A DNA stretch of 64,000 bases from Pseudonocardia sp. 73-21 (GCF_001899645.1 NZ_MKVV01000028.1:44353-108352), one strand, 5' to 3'; positions 34,104 through 43,718 are shown, counted from the stretch's first letter. Program-made: numbers and translations. Notes: a model not told the origin generated them from the sequence alone.

Positions 34104-35840
34104 GTGACTGATTTCGCCGTATGGGCACCGCAGCGCGACCGGGTCCGGGTGCTCGTCGACGGGGCGCCGCACCCGATGACCCGTGACGGGATCGGCTGGT
34201 GGCGGGCCACCGTCGACGCCGACCCCGGCACCGCCTACTCCTACCTGCTCGACGACGACGAGACCCCGCTGCCCGACCCGCGCTCGCGTTGGCAGCCCAC
34301 CGGGGTGCACGGCGCGAGCCGCGTGTACGACGAGCAGGGCTTCTTCTGGACCGACCGCTCCTGGACCGGCCGGCAGCTGCCCGGCAGCGTCGTCTACGAG
34401 CTGCACATCGGCACGTTCACCCCGGGCGGCACGTTCGACTCGGCCATCGAGCGTCTCGACCACCTCGCGCAGCTGGGCATCGACCTCGTCGAGGTGCTGC
34501 CCGTCAACGCCGTCGACGGCCCGCGCAACTGGGGCTACGACGGCGTGGGCTGGTACGCGGTCACCGAGAACTACGGCGGCCCCGACGGCTTCAAGCGCTT
34601 CGTCGACGCCTGCCACGCCCGCGACATGGGCGTGGTGCTCGACGTCGTCTACAACCACCTGGGCCCGTCGGGCGCCTACCTGGACCGCTTCGGCCCCTAC
34701 TTCGCGGGGGCGAACATCTGGGGTCCGACCGTCAACCTCGACGGGCCGCAGTCCGAGCCGGTGCGCCGCTACATCATCGACAACGCCCTGATGTGGCTGC
34801 GCGACTTCCACGTCGACGGCCTGCGCCTCGACGCGGTCCACGCGCTGCGCGACACCCGCGCCACGCACGTGCTGGAGCAGCTGGCCGTCGAGGTCGAGTC
34901 GCTGTCGGCGCACGTGGGACGGCCGCTGTCGCTGATCGCGGAGAGCGACCTCAACGACCCGAAGCTGATCACCGCGCGCGAGGGCGGGGGCTACGGGTTG
35001 CACGCCCAGTGGACCGACGACATCCACCACAGCCTGCACGCCACGCTCACCGGCGAGGGACAGGGCTACTACGCCGACTTCGCGACGGCCGGCCTCACGG
35101 GGCTCGCGCACGTGTTCACCCGGGCGTTCCTGCACGAGGGCACGTGGTCGAGCTTCCGGCAGCGCAACCACGGCGCGCCCGTGAACACGCGCACGATCCC
35201 GGGCCACCGGTTCCTGGCCTACCTGCAGAACCACGACCAGATCGGCAACCGCGCCACCGGCGACCGGCTCACCCATGCGCTCACCCCCGGCCTGCTCGCG
35301 TGCGGCGCCGCGCTGGTGTTCTGCTCGCCGTTCACCCCGATGCTGTTCATGGGCGAGGAGTGGGGTGCGCGCACGCCGTGGCAGTTCTTCTCCTACTTCC
35401 CCGACCCGGCCCTGCGCGAGGCCGTTCGCAAGGGCCGCACCGCCGAGTTCGCCGACCACGGCTGGGGCGAGGACGTCGAGGTGCCCGATCCCAACGCGGA
35501 GAGCACGTTCGACGACTCGAAGCTCGACTGGGACGAGCACACCCAGGAGCCGCACGCCACCCTGCTCACCGTGCACCGCGAGCTCATCGCCCTGCGCAGG
35601 GCGCACCCGGAGCTCTCGGACCCCTGGCTCGACGAGGTGGAGATCGACGTCGACGAGGAGCAGCGCACGGTGGTGCTGCACCGCGGCCGGCTGCGGGTGG
35701 CGGTGAACCTCGGCACCGAGCCCGCGGCGCTCACCGTCGGCCCGATCGACGCCATCCTGCTGGCGAGCGAGCCCGTCGTCGGCGAGGAGGACGCGCTCGC
35801 GCTGCCCCCGGAGGCGTTCGCGATCGTCCGACTCGTCTGA
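34104..35840 (+). CDS. treZ: Maltooligosyl trehalose trehalohydrolase TreZ
   Basis: 578 residues. TreZ cleaves trehalose from the maltooligosyl trehalose made by TreY. An N-terminal early-set domain (FAVWAPQRDRVRVLVDG) precedes the GH13 barrel with VVYNHLGPSGAYL (region I), DGLRLDAVHAL (nucleophile), LIAESDLNDPKL (acid/base) and QNHDQIGNRATGDRL (region IV). The gap to treY is 391 bp and holds toxin-antitoxin relics. A separate leaderless promoter (CAGGAT) supports the GTG start. Confidence 0.93.
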   Translation: MTDFAVWAPQRDRVRVLVDGAPHPMTRDGIGWWRATVDADPGTAYSYLLDDDETPLPDPRSRWQPTGVHGASRVYDEQGFFWTDRSWTGRQLPGSVVYELHIGTFTPGGTFDSAIERLDHLAQLGIDLVEVLPVNAVDGPRNWGYDGVGWYAVTENYGGPDGFKRFVDACHARDMGVVLDVVYNHLGPSGAYLDRFGPYFAGANIWGPTVNLDGPQSEPVRRYIIDNALMWLRDFHVDGLRLDAVHALRDTRATHVLEQLAVEVESLSAHVGRPLSLIAESDLNDPKLITAREGGGYGLHAQWTDDIHHSLHATLTGEGQGYYADFATAGLTGLAHVFTRAFLHEGTWSSFRQRNHGAPVNTRTIPGHRFLAYLQNHDQIGNRATGDRLTHALTPGLLACGAALVFCSPFTPMLFMGEEWGARTPWQFFSYFPDPALREAVRKGRTAEFADHGWGEDVEVPDPNAESTFDDSKLDWDEHTQEPHATLLTVHRELIALRRAHPELSDPWLDEVEIDVDEEQRTVVLHRGRLRVAVNLGTEPAALTVGPIDAILLASEPVVGEEDALALPPEAFAIVRLV

Positions 35841-35980
35841 GCCCGCTGGTCTGTCCACCACGAGTCGCACGACCGTTCGGCCGGACGTAGCCCGCGCGCT
35901 CGCCCGCGGCGCAGACCCGAGGCGGACGGCGAGATCGCGGACTGCAACCAGGCGTTCGGCGGCGGGGCCCGCGGACGACG

Positions 35981-36013
35981 AAGGGCCGCTCCCCCTGCGG
36001 GGAAGCGGCCCTT
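35981..36013. terminator. Strong bidirectional hairpin between treZ and mdh
   Basis: AAGGGCCGCT and AGCGGCCCTT flank a CCCC/GGGG inner stem with a short loop, giving a near-perfect stem of about 14 bp. There is no long U-run. It lies between convergent stops (treZ 35840, mdh 36027), as expected for a shared terminator. Confidence 0.75.
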
Positions 36014-36026
36014 CGGGCAGCGGGGG

Positions 36027-37106
<1,080 letters not shown>

Positions 37107-37107
37107 C

Positions 37108-37113
37108 TAGCGT
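37108..37113 (+). promoter_or_regulatory. -10 box, leaderless promoter of proline-rich membrane protein gene
   Basis: TAGCGT ends 7 nt before GTG 37121. A GTG at 37112 overlaps the box and is rejected as start. Confidence 0.55.
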
Positions 37114-37120
37114 GGACCGG

Positions 37121-37537
37121 GTGAGCCCCGACGAGGACGACCGGCCTCCGTCGTGGGCCGGCGCCCCGGGGTACTCCCCGCACCCGGAACTCCCGCCGCA
37201 CGCCCCCATGCCGGGCGCGCCGCCCTACCCCGCGAACATCGACCACCCGCCGCCCCCGGTGAACGAGGCGCCCGCGCGTACGGGGTTCCCGCCGGTGCTG
37301 GGGGCCGCCGTGGTGTGGGCGGTCGTCGACGTGCTGCTGGTGCTGCTCGTGCTCGGCCCGCCCACCGGCTCGACGGCCGTCCGGCTCGCGGCCGGCCTCG
37401 TGGTGACGGTGCTGCTCACGGCGGTGGGAGTGTGGCTGCCGGTGCGGCGGCGGGCCTGGGGTCTCGGCCTCCTGCTGCTGGCCACGGCCCCGGTGTTCTG
37501 GGTCCTCCGCGCGATCGTGACGGCGCTGCTCGGCTGA
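37121..37537 (+). CDS. Small membrane protein with Pro-rich N-terminus, unrecognised
   Basis: 138 residues. The first about 55 are Pro-rich and acidic (SPDEDDRPPSWAGAPGYSPH). Three hydrophobic helices follow (about 60-80, 88-105 and 115-135), the middle pair joined by PVRRRAWG, placing that loop on the cytoplasmic side. No family is recognised. It is divergent from mdh with the two -10 boxes 75 bp apart. A 50-bp palindromic element follows its stop. Confidence 0.55.
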   Translation: MSPDEDDRPPSWAGAPGYSPHPELPPHAPMPGAPPYPANIDHPPPPVNEAPARTGFPPVLGAAVVWAVVDVLLVLLVLGPPTGSTAVRLAAGLVVTVLLTAVGVWLPVRRRAWGLGLLLLATAPVFWVLRAIVTALLG

Positions 37538-37539
37538 GG

Positions 37540-37589
37540 TCGTGCGCGGAAATCAGTGCGGGAACACTGTTGTCCGCGCACGGGCGGCG
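37540..37589. repeat. 50-bp palindromic element, copy 1 (abuts metX stop)
   Basis: GTGCGCGGA and TCCGCGCAC form a perfect 9-bp outer stem, with CAGTG/CACTG as inner stem. The element runs on to GGGCGGCG directly at the metX stop. A copy with about 39 of 50 identical bases is at 62231-62280 beside hisD. Here it lies between convergent genes and could terminate both. Confidence 0.6.
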
Positions 37590-38702
37590 TCAGCCGCTGC
37601 TCAGGGCGCGGCGCAGGATCGCGCCCACCTGCGGCACCTCCACCAGGAAGCCGTCGTGGCCCCGTTCGCTCGTCACCACGTCCAGGTCCACGCCGAGCGC
37701 CGCCGCCAGGTCGCGCTGCTGGTGCAGGGGGTAGAGGCGGTCGGTGTCCACCCCCACCACCGTCGCCCGGGCCGTCACCGCGGCGAGCGCGGCCGCCGTG
37801 CCGCCCCGGCCCCGGCCGATCTCGTGGCTGTTCATGGCCAGGTTCAGCGCCACGTAGCTGCCGGCGTCGAAGCGGGCGACGAGGCCCTCGGCGGCGTGGT
37901 CGAGGTAGGACTCCACGGCGAACCGGCCCCCTCGTAGTGGATCCAGGCTGCCCTGCACCGTCCGGCCGAACCGGGTGTCCACCTCGTGGGCGGTGCGGTA
38001 GCTCAGGTGCGCGATCCGCCGGCCGATGCCCAGGCCGGTGTCGGGGGTGACGCCGTGCGCGGCGTAGTCGCCGTCGTGCCAGAACGGGTCGGCGCGCACG
38101 GCGTCGACCTGGATACGGCACAGCCCCACCTGGTCGGCGCTGGCCTCGGCGGCCGCGGCCAGCACCACCACCCGCTCGACGCGCCCGGGATGGCCCACCG
38201 CCCACTCCAGTGCCCGCATGCCGCCCATGGAGCCGCCGATCACCGCGGCCCACCGCCGGACGCCGAGCGCGTCGGCCAGCGGCACCTCGGCGGCGACCTG
38301 GTCGCGGATCGTCGTGGCGGGCCAGCGGCTCCCCCACGCCCGACCGTTCGAGGCGAGGGACGACGGGCCGGTGCTGCCCTGGCACCCGCCCAGCACGTTG
38401 GTGCAGACCACGAACCAGCGGTCGGTGTCGATCGCCCCGCCCGGCCCGACGATGTCGGACCACCAGCCGGCGGTGGGGTGGCCGTCCCCCTCGGGGCCGA
38501 CGACGTGGCTGTCCCCCGACAGGGCGTGCTGGATCAGCACCGCGTTGTCGCCGGTGAACGTGCCCCAGGTCTCGTAGGCGATGCGGACGTCCGGCAGGTG
38601 CCCGCCGAGCTCCAGGTCCAGCGCGCCGACGTCGAGGAACCGCCGGTGGCCCGCAGGGTCGCCCTCACGCCAGGCTCCCCGGGCGGTGACGACCGCGGTC
38701 AC
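37590..38702 (-). CDS. metX: Homoserine O-acetyltransferase MetX
   Basis: 370 residues, alpha/beta-hydrolase fold. It acetylates homoserine with acetyl-CoA for methionine synthesis. The oxyanion/ligand segment is NAVLIQHALSGDSHVVGP, the catalytic Ser is in VIGGSMGGMRALEW, Asp in VVGVDTDRLYPL, and His in SERGHDGFLVE. GTG 38702 overlaps the stop of the CoA-binding protein gene (GTGA), making it the third gene of a coupled metY-CoA-binding-metX operon. Confidence 0.94.
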   Translation of the reverse strand: MTAVVTARGAWREGDPAGHRRFLDVGALDLELGGHLPDVRIAYETWGTFTGDNAVLIQHALSGDSHVVGPEGDGHPTAGWWSDIVGPGGAIDTDRWFVVCTNVLGGCQGSTGPSSLASNGRAWGSRWPATTIRDQVAAEVPLADALGVRRWAAVIGGSMGGMRALEWAVGHPGRVERVVVLAAAAEASADQVGLCRIQVDAVRADPFWHDGDYAAHGVTPDTGLGIGRRIAHLSYRTAHEVDTRFGRTVQGSLDPLRGGRFAVESYLDHAAEGLVARFDAGSYVALNLAMNSHEIGRGRGGTAAALAAVTARATVVGVDTDRLYPLHQQRDLAAALGVDLDVVTSERGHDGFLVEVPQVGAILRRALSSG

Positions 38703-39181
38703 CGCTCCCGCCTGCGCGAGCTGATCACGCCCGTGTCGAAGCCCGCGAGGTGCAGGCCGCCGTGGAAGCGGGCGTGCTCGACCTTGAGGCAGCGGTCCAT
38801 GACGACCTGCAGTCCCGCGGCCTCGGCGCGCCGGGCCAGGTCCTCGTCGAACAGGCCGAACTGGAGCCAGAACGTGCGGACGCCGTCCGGGAGCGCGAGC
38901 ACCTCGTCGAGCACGCCGGACAGGTCCTGGGGCCGGCGGAACACGTCCACCAGGTCCGGGACGACGGGCAGGTCCGCCAGGGACCGGTACACCGGCCGGC
39001 CCAGGATCTCGTCGGCGTTGGGGTTGACGAAGGAGACGTCGTAGCCGGTGCTGGCGAGCAGGTAGGTGCCGACGAAGTTGCTGGCCCGCGCCGGGTTGGG
39101 CGACGCGCCCACCACCGCGACGGTACGGGTCTCCCGCAGGATCTGCTGCCGCGCGGTGGCGGACGGGTTCTCCCAGGTCAT
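38699..39181 (-). CDS. CoA-binding domain protein
   Basis: A 160-residue Rossmann-type protein of the CoA-binding (YccU-like) family: TVAVVGASPNPARASNFVG, VSFVNPNADEILGRPVYRSL and MDRCLKVEHARF. Biochemical role unresolved. It overlaps both neighbours by 4 bp (ATGA after metY, GTGA before metX), so it is made in fixed ratio with the methionine enzymes. That suggests a role linked to acetyl-CoA or sulfur amino-acid metabolism. Confidence 0.88.
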   Translation of the reverse strand: MTWENPSATARQQILRETRTVAVVGASPNPARASNFVGTYLLASTGYDVSFVNPNADEILGRPVYRSLADLPVVPDLVDVFRRPQDLSGVLDEVLALPDGVRTFWLQFGLFDEDLARRAEAAGLQVVMDRCLKVEHARFHGGLHLAGFDTGVISSRRRER

Positions 39182-40473
39182 GACCCCGCCTTGGTGGCCG
39201 CGGCGAGGGCCTGGTCGAGGTCCCAGATGATGTCGTCGACGTCCTCGATGCCGACGCTGATGCGCACCAGGTCCTCCGGCACGCCGGCGTCGCGCAGCTG
39301 CTCGGTGGTGAGCTGCTGGTGTGTGGTGGAGCCGGGGTGCAGGACGAGCGTGCGGGCGTCGCCGATGTTGGCGAGGTGGCTGCACAGCTGCACGGACTCG
39401 ATGAACCTCTGCCCGGCCGCGCGCCCACCCCTCACCCCGAACGAGAAGACGGCCCCGGGTCCCTTCGGCAGGTACTTCTGCGCCAGGGCGTGGTCGGGGT
39501 GGCCGGGCAGCCCGGCGTACTTGACGTAGGAGACGCGGGGGTCGGCGTGCAGCCACTCGGCCACGGTCCTCGCGTTGGCGACGTGGGCGTCCATGCGCTG
39601 CGGCAGTGTCTCGACGCCCTGCAGCAGCAGGAACGCGCTGTGCGCCGACAGCGAGGCGCCGACGTCACGCAGCTGCTCGGCGCGGAGCTTGGTGAGGAAG
39701 CCGAACTCCTGGAAGTTGCCCCACCAGTTGAGCCCGCCGTAGGACGGGATGGGCTCGGTCATCTGCGGGAAGTGCCCGTTGCCCCAGTCGAAGCGCCCCG
39801 ACTCGACCACGACCCCGCCCAGCGTGGTGCCGTGGCCGCCGAGGAACTTCGTGGCGGAGTGGATGACGATGTCAGCGCCGTGCTCGATGGGGCGGCACAG
39901 GTAGGGCGTGGCCAGGGTGGCGTCGACGATCAGCGGCAGCCCCGCGGCGTGGGCCACCTCGGCGAGCCCGGCGATGTCGGCGACCGCGCTGGACGGGTTG
40001 GAGATCACCTCGGCGAACACGAGCTTGGTGGCCGGCGTGATGGCCGCGGCGAAGGCGGCGGGGTCGCGGCCCGGCACGAACGTGGTCTCCACGCCGAACC
40101 GGCGCAGCGTGACGTCGAGCTGGGTGATCGTGCCGCCGTAGAGCCCGGACGCGGCCACGATGTGGTCGCCCGCGCCCGCGAGCGAGGCGAACGTGAGGAA
40201 CTCGGCGGCCTGCCCGCTGCTGGTGGCGACGGCGCCGATGCCCCCTTCGAGGCTGGCGAGCCGCTCCTCCAGCACCGACACCGTCGGGTTGGCGATGCGG
40301 CTGTAGATCAGGCCGTACTTCTGCAGCGCGAACAGGCTCGCGGCGTCGGTGGTGTCCTCGAAGACGAAGCTCGTGGACTGGTAGATCGGGGTGGCGCGGG
40401 CGCCGGTGGCGGCATCGGGCACCGCCCCGGCGTGCACGGCGCGCGTGCGGAAACCCCAGCTGCGGTCGGACAT
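39178..40473 (-). CDS. metY: O-acetylhomoserine sulfhydrylase (MetY), PLP enzyme
   Basis: 431 residues. It makes homocysteine from O-acetylhomoserine and sulfide. Cys/Met-metabolism PLP-enzyme features: RATPIYQSTSFVFEDT, YSRIANPTVSVLEERLA, GLYGGTITQLD and the PLP-lysine in HSATKFLGGHGTTLGG. ATG 40473 (MSDRSWGFRT) is favoured over ATG 40482 because CAGGAT ends exactly 7 nt upstream. It uses the product of metX two genes downstream. Confidence 0.93.
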   Translation of the reverse strand: MSDRSWGFRTRAVHAGAVPDAATGARATPIYQSTSFVFEDTTDAASLFALQKYGLIYSRIANPTVSVLEERLASLEGGIGAVATSSGQAAEFLTFASLAGAGDHIVAASGLYGGTITQLDVTLRRFGVETTFVPGRDPAAFAAAITPATKLVFAEVISNPSSAVADIAGLAEVAHAAGLPLIVDATLATPYLCRPIEHGADIVIHSATKFLGGHGTTLGGVVVESGRFDWGNGHFPQMTEPIPSYGGLNWWGNFQEFGFLTKLRAEQLRDVGASLSAHSAFLLLQGVETLPQRMDAHVANARTVAEWLHADPRVSYVKYAGLPGHPDHALAQKYLPKGPGAVFSFGVRGGRAAGQRFIESVQLCSHLANIGDARTLVLHPGSTTHQQLTTEQLRDAGVPEDLVRISVGIEDVDDIIWDLDQALAAATKAGS

Positions 40474-40480
40474 GCGCCCC

Positions 40481-40486
40481 ATCCTG
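40481..40486 (-). promoter_or_regulatory. -10 box (CAGGAT), leaderless promoter of the metY operon
   Basis: CAGGAT on the minus strand ends 7 nt before ATG 40473. A leaderless operon leaves no room for a SAM riboswitch, and none was seen. Confidence 0.45.
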
Positions 40487-40587
40487 CCTCGTGGTGATCC
40501 GACCGGCCCGCTGCGGGACCGCGACGCCGATGTGTTTCCTCCCGAAGAGGCGCACGACAGCGCAGTGAGCGGTCCCGCGGCGGGACG

Positions 40588-41112
40588 TCAGGCCGTGACG
40601 AGGTTCGTCGTGACCGGCGTGGTGTTGCGGAACAGGTCGAGCACCGGGCAGTGGGCGTCCACGGCCGCGGCGAGCTCCCGGTAGCGCTCCGGCTCCGCGG
40701 GGCCCGACAGGGTGACGTTGACGCGGACCTCCCCGAAACCGGGACGCACCGCCTCGTCGAGGCCGAAGAAGCCGCGGACGTCGAGATCGCCCTCGACGTC
40801 GACCGCGATGTCGTCGAGCGGGATCCCGAGCTTGGCGGCCCAGAACCGGTAGGTCACGACCTGGCAGGACAGCAGCCCGGCCAGGGCGTTCTCGACCGGG
40901 TTGGGGGCCTCGCCGACGCCGCCGAGCGCGGGCGGCTCGTCGACGACGACCGTGTGGCGGCCGATGCGGATCTCGGCGCGCACGCCGTCACCGCCGGTGC
41001 CCTCGGTGCGGAACAGCACCTGGGCCCGGTCCGGGTCGTCGGTGACCGCCGCTCCGGTGGCGTCGACGATCGCGCGCAGCGCCTCGTCACGCGTGGTTGT
41101 GGGGGTGGACAC
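40588..41112 (-). CDS. OsmC-family protein
   Basis: 174 residues. OsmC/Ohr proteins use two cysteines to reduce organic hydroperoxides or handle persulfides. The first Cys is in LAGLLSCQVVTYRFW and the second in VDAHCPVLDLFRNTTPV, both in expected context. GTG 41112 has AGGAGAG 4 nt upstream. A cysteine-rich leader peptide ends 35 bp before the start, suggesting control by cysteine supply. It is followed by metY after a 114-bp gap. Confidence 0.88.
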   Translation of the reverse strand: MSTPTTTRDEALRAIVDATGAAVTDDPDRAQVLFRTEGTGGDGVRAEIRIGRHTVVVDEPPALGGVGEAPNPVENALAGLLSCQVVTYRFWAAKLGIPLDDIAVDVEGDLDVRGFFGLDEAVRPGFGEVRVNVTLSGPAEPERYRELAAAVDAHCPVLDLFRNTTPVTTNLVTA

Positions 41113-41147
41113 GGGTCTCTCCTGAGGGGGGTGTGGGGGTGAAGGGG

Positions 41148-41231
41148 TCAGCGGGGACCCGGACACGCACACGTGCAGATCAGGAGGAAGTCGACGTGCC
41201 GCCTGCGGACGAGGACGGGCAGCCACGGCAC
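41148..41231 (-). CDS. Cysteine-rich leader peptide upstream of osmC
   Basis: A 27-codon ORF: MPWLPVLVRRRHVDFLL then ICTCACPGPR, ending TGA at 41148. The R-R-R-H-V-D core followed by clustered Cys codons (C-T-C-A-C) matches the actinobacterial short leader peptides found before sulfur-metabolism and OsmC genes. Ribosome stalling at Cys codons is thought to control the downstream gene. GTG 41231 has a TAAGAA 7 nt upstream, roughly fitting the local leaderless pattern. The 35-nt gap to osmC is pyrimidine-rich and contains the osmC ribosome site, a plausible switch. Confidence 0.65.
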   Translation of the reverse strand: MPWLPVLVRRRHVDFLLICTCACPGPR

Positions 41232-41271
41232 GCCCTCGTTCTTACACGATCACGGCGCGGCAGTCGAGACA

Positions 41272-42171
41272 TCAGCGGGGCAGGCGGACGAGGCCCTCCT
41301 GCACGGTGGTGGCGATGAGCGTGCCGTCCTGGGTGGTGAAGGTGCCCGTCGCGAGACCCCGCGAGCCCGACGCCGTGGGCGAGTAGCAGGTGTAGAGCAG
41401 CCACTCGTCGGCCCGGAACGGGCGGTGGAACCACATCGCATGGTCCAGGCTCGCCATCTGCACGCCCGTGGAGCCCAGGTCGTGCCGCGCGATCACCGAG
41501 CCGAGCAGGGTCAGGTCGCTGGCGTAGGTGAGCATGCAGACGTGCAGCAGCTTGTCGTCGGAGAGGGTGCCGTCGGCGCGCATCCACACCCGCACCGGGT
41601 CGTCGGACCCCACGCGGCCGGGCGTCCAGGCCGGCTCGTCGACGAACCGCATGTCGATGGGCCGCGGGATCTTGTCCAGCCATCCGGACTGGTTGCCCGC
41701 GGCGACGCGCTCGCCGATGGTGGGCAGCGAGTCGGGCGCGGGCACCCCGACCGGGCCGGGCTCGGAGTGCTCCAGCCCGTCCTGGCGCTGCTGGAACGAC
41801 GCGGACAGCGAGAAGATCGCCTCACCGTGCTGGATGGCCATGACGCGCCGGGTGGTGAAGGAGCGGCCGTCCCGGACCCGCTCGGCCTCGTAGACGATCG
41901 GGACCGACGGGTCGCCGGGCCGGATGAAGTACGCGTGCAGCGAGTGCACCTCGCGGTCGTCGGGCACGGTGCGCCCGGCCGCGACCAGCGCCTGGCCCGC
42001 GACCTGCCCGCCGAACACGCGGGTGGGGCGGTGCGCCGGGCTGACGCCGCGGAACAGGTTGACCTCGAGCTGCTCCAGGTCCAGCAGCGTGACGAGGTCG
42101 TCGAGCACGGCCTGCCCGCTGAGCCGGTCGTCGGAGGTGGTCCCGGACGGAGCCGTGGAGGAAGTACTCAC
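41272..42171 (-). CDS. tesB: Acyl-CoA thioesterase II TesB
   Basis: 299 residues. A double-hotdog thioesterase that hydrolyses acyl-CoA to free acid and CoA. Conserved features are RVFGGQVAGQALVAAGRTV and HSLHAYFIRPGDPSVPI in the first hotdog, and SLDHAMWFHRPFRADEWLLY in the second. GTG 42171 is chosen because CAGGAT ends 7 nt upstream; ATG 42180 is in frame but overlaps that box. It lies in its usual place after pyk, separated by three 34-bp repeats. Confidence 0.92.
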   Translation of the reverse strand: MSTSSTAPSGTTSDDRLSGQAVLDDLVTLLDLEQLEVNLFRGVSPAHRPTRVFGGQVAGQALVAAGRTVPDDREVHSLHAYFIRPGDPSVPIVYEAERVRDGRSFTTRRVMAIQHGEAIFSLSASFQQRQDGLEHSEPGPVGVPAPDSLPTIGERVAAGNQSGWLDKIPRPIDMRFVDEPAWTPGRVGSDDPVRVWMRADGTLSDDKLLHVCMLTYASDLTLLGSVIARHDLGSTGVQMASLDHAMWFHRPFRADEWLLYTCYSPTASGSRGLATGTFTTQDGTLIATTVQEGLVRLPR

Positions 42172-42178
42172 GCCCGGC

Positions 42179-42184
42179 ATCCTG
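42179..42184 (-). promoter_or_regulatory. -10 box (CAGGAT), leaderless promoter of tesB
   Basis: CAGGAT on the minus strand ends 7 nt before GTG 42171. Confidence 0.45.
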
Positions 42185-42194
42185 CCAGGACGGT

Positions 42195-42300
42195 CAGTAC
42201 GGATGCTTCGACCCTGACGAGCAGGTCTCAGTACCGATGCTTCGACCCTGACGAGCAGGTCTCAGTACCGATGCTTCGACCCTGACGAGCAGGTCTCAGT
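42195..42300. repeat. Three 34-bp tandem repeats after pyk
   Basis: Units at 42195-42228, 42229-42262 and 42263-42296, the last two identical and the first with one change, plus 4 bases of a fourth. On the transcribed strand each unit contains GACCTG-CTCGT-CAGGgTC, a small imperfect hairpin. The array starts at the pyk stop codon and ends at the tesB promoter, so it may act as a serial terminator or RNA-stability element. Confidence 0.85.
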
Positions 42301-43711
42301 CCTCCTCGCCCAGGCGGTGCACGCGGATCAGGTTGGTGGAGCCCGCGGTGCCGGGGGGCGAGCCGGCGACGACGACCACGAGGTCGCCGGGCTGGAAACG
42401 CTCGATGGACAGCATCGCGTGGTCGACCTGGCGGACCATCGCGTCGGTGGAGTCCACGGAGTCGACGAGGAACGTCTCCACGCCCCAGCTCATCGAGAGC
42501 TGGCTGCGCACCGCGGCCTCCGGCGTGAACGCCAGCAGCGGCAGGCGGGTGTGCAGGCGCGCGAGCCGCCGCGCCGTGTCGCCGGACTGCGTGAACGTGA
42601 CGATCGCGCGGGCCGAGAGCCGCTCGCCGATGTCGCGGGCGGCGTAGGAGAGCACGCCGCGCTTGGTGCGGGGCACGTGGTTGAGCGGCGGCACGTTGAC
42701 CGGCCCGTCCTCGACGGCCTCGATGATCTGCGCCATCGTGCGCACGGTCTTGATCGGGTAGCGCCCGACGCCCGTCTCGCCCGACAGCATCACGGCGTCG
42801 GCGCCGTCGAGCACGGCGTTGGCGACGTCGGAGGCCTCCGCGCGCGTGGGCCGCGAGTTTGTGATCATCGACTCGAGCATCTGCGTGGCCACGATCACCG
42901 GCTTGGCGTTCTCGCGCGCGATCTGGATGGCACGCTTCTGCACCAGCGGGACGTGCTCCAGCGGCAGCTCGACGCCCAGATCGCCACGGGCCACCATCAC
43001 GGCGTCGAACGCGAGGACGATGGCCTCGAGATTGTCGACCGCCTCGGGCTTCTCCAGCTTCGCGACGACCGGCAGCCGGGCGCCCTTCTCGTCCATGATC
43101 TTGTGGACGAGGTCGATGTCGGCGGGGCTGCGCACGAACGACAGCGCCACGATGTCGACGCGCAGGTCGAGCGCGAACTCCAGGTCGGCGATGTCCTTCT
43201 CGCTCATCGCCGGCACCGAGACGTTCATGCCGGGCAGCGAGATGCCCTTGTTGTCGCTGACGGGGCCGCCCTCGGTGACGCGGCAGACCACGTCGAGGCC
43301 GTCCACGGCGGTGACCCGCAGACCGACCTTGCCGTCGTCGACGAGCAGCCGGTCGTCCGGCCGGGCGTCCATGGCGAGGCCTTTGTAGGTGGTGGAGACG
43401 CGGTCGTGGGTGCCCGCCACGTCCTCGACCGTGATGCGCACCTCCTCGCCGGTGCGCCACTCCGTGGGGCCCGCGGCGAAGCGGCCGAGCCGGATCTTGG
43501 GGCCCTGCAGGTCGGCGAGGATGCCGACGGCACGGCCCTCCGCGTCGGCGGCGGCGCGGACCATCTCGTAGACGCGCTTGTGGTCCTCACGGTTGCCGTG
43601 GCTGAAGTTCAGGCGCGCGACGTCCATGCCGGCCTGCACGAGCTCACGGACGCGGTCCGGAGTGGCGGTTGCCGGGCCGATGGTGCAGACGATCTTTGTG
43701 CGACGGCTCAC
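42296..43711 (-). CDS. pyk: Pyruvate kinase
   Basis: 471 residues. It makes pyruvate and ATP from phosphoenolpyruvate and ADP. Signatures: RRTKIVCTIGPATATPD, ARLNFSHGNREDH, the catalytic Lys in VVAKLEKPEAVDN, VMVARGDLGVELP and MLESMITNSRPTRAE. GTG 43711 (VSRRTKIV) is selected because TATGCT ends 7 nt upstream. The ATG at 43723 overlaps that box and would add four residues. Confidence 0.95.
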   Translation of the reverse strand: MSRRTKIVCTIGPATATPDRVRELVQAGMDVARLNFSHGNREDHKRVYEMVRAAADAEGRAVGILADLQGPKIRLGRFAAGPTEWRTGEEVRITVEDVAGTHDRVSTTYKGLAMDARPDDRLLVDDGKVGLRVTAVDGLDVVCRVTEGGPVSDNKGISLPGMNVSVPAMSEKDIADLEFALDLRVDIVALSFVRSPADIDLVHKIMDEKGARLPVVAKLEKPEAVDNLEAIVLAFDAVMVARGDLGVELPLEHVPLVQKRAIQIARENAKPVIVATQMLESMITNSRPTRAEASDVANAVLDGADAVMLSGETGVGRYPIKTVRTMAQIIEAVEDGPVNVPPLNHVPRTKRGVLSYAARDIGERLSARAIVTFTQSGDTARRLARLHTRLPLLAFTPEAAVRSQLSMSWGVETFLVDSVDSTDAMVRQVDHAMLSIERFQPGDLVVVVAGSPPGTAGSTNLIRVHRLGEED

Positions 43712-43718
43712 GTCGAGG

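Noticed and set aside
37112..37120. Start of the Pro-rich membrane protein at GTG 37112
   Set aside because: That codon lies within the -10 hexamer; GTG 37121 is at the normal leaderless distance.
40483..40587. SAM riboswitch before metY
   Set aside because: The -10 box is 7 nt from the start codon, leaving no leader, and no riboswitch-like conserved core was seen.
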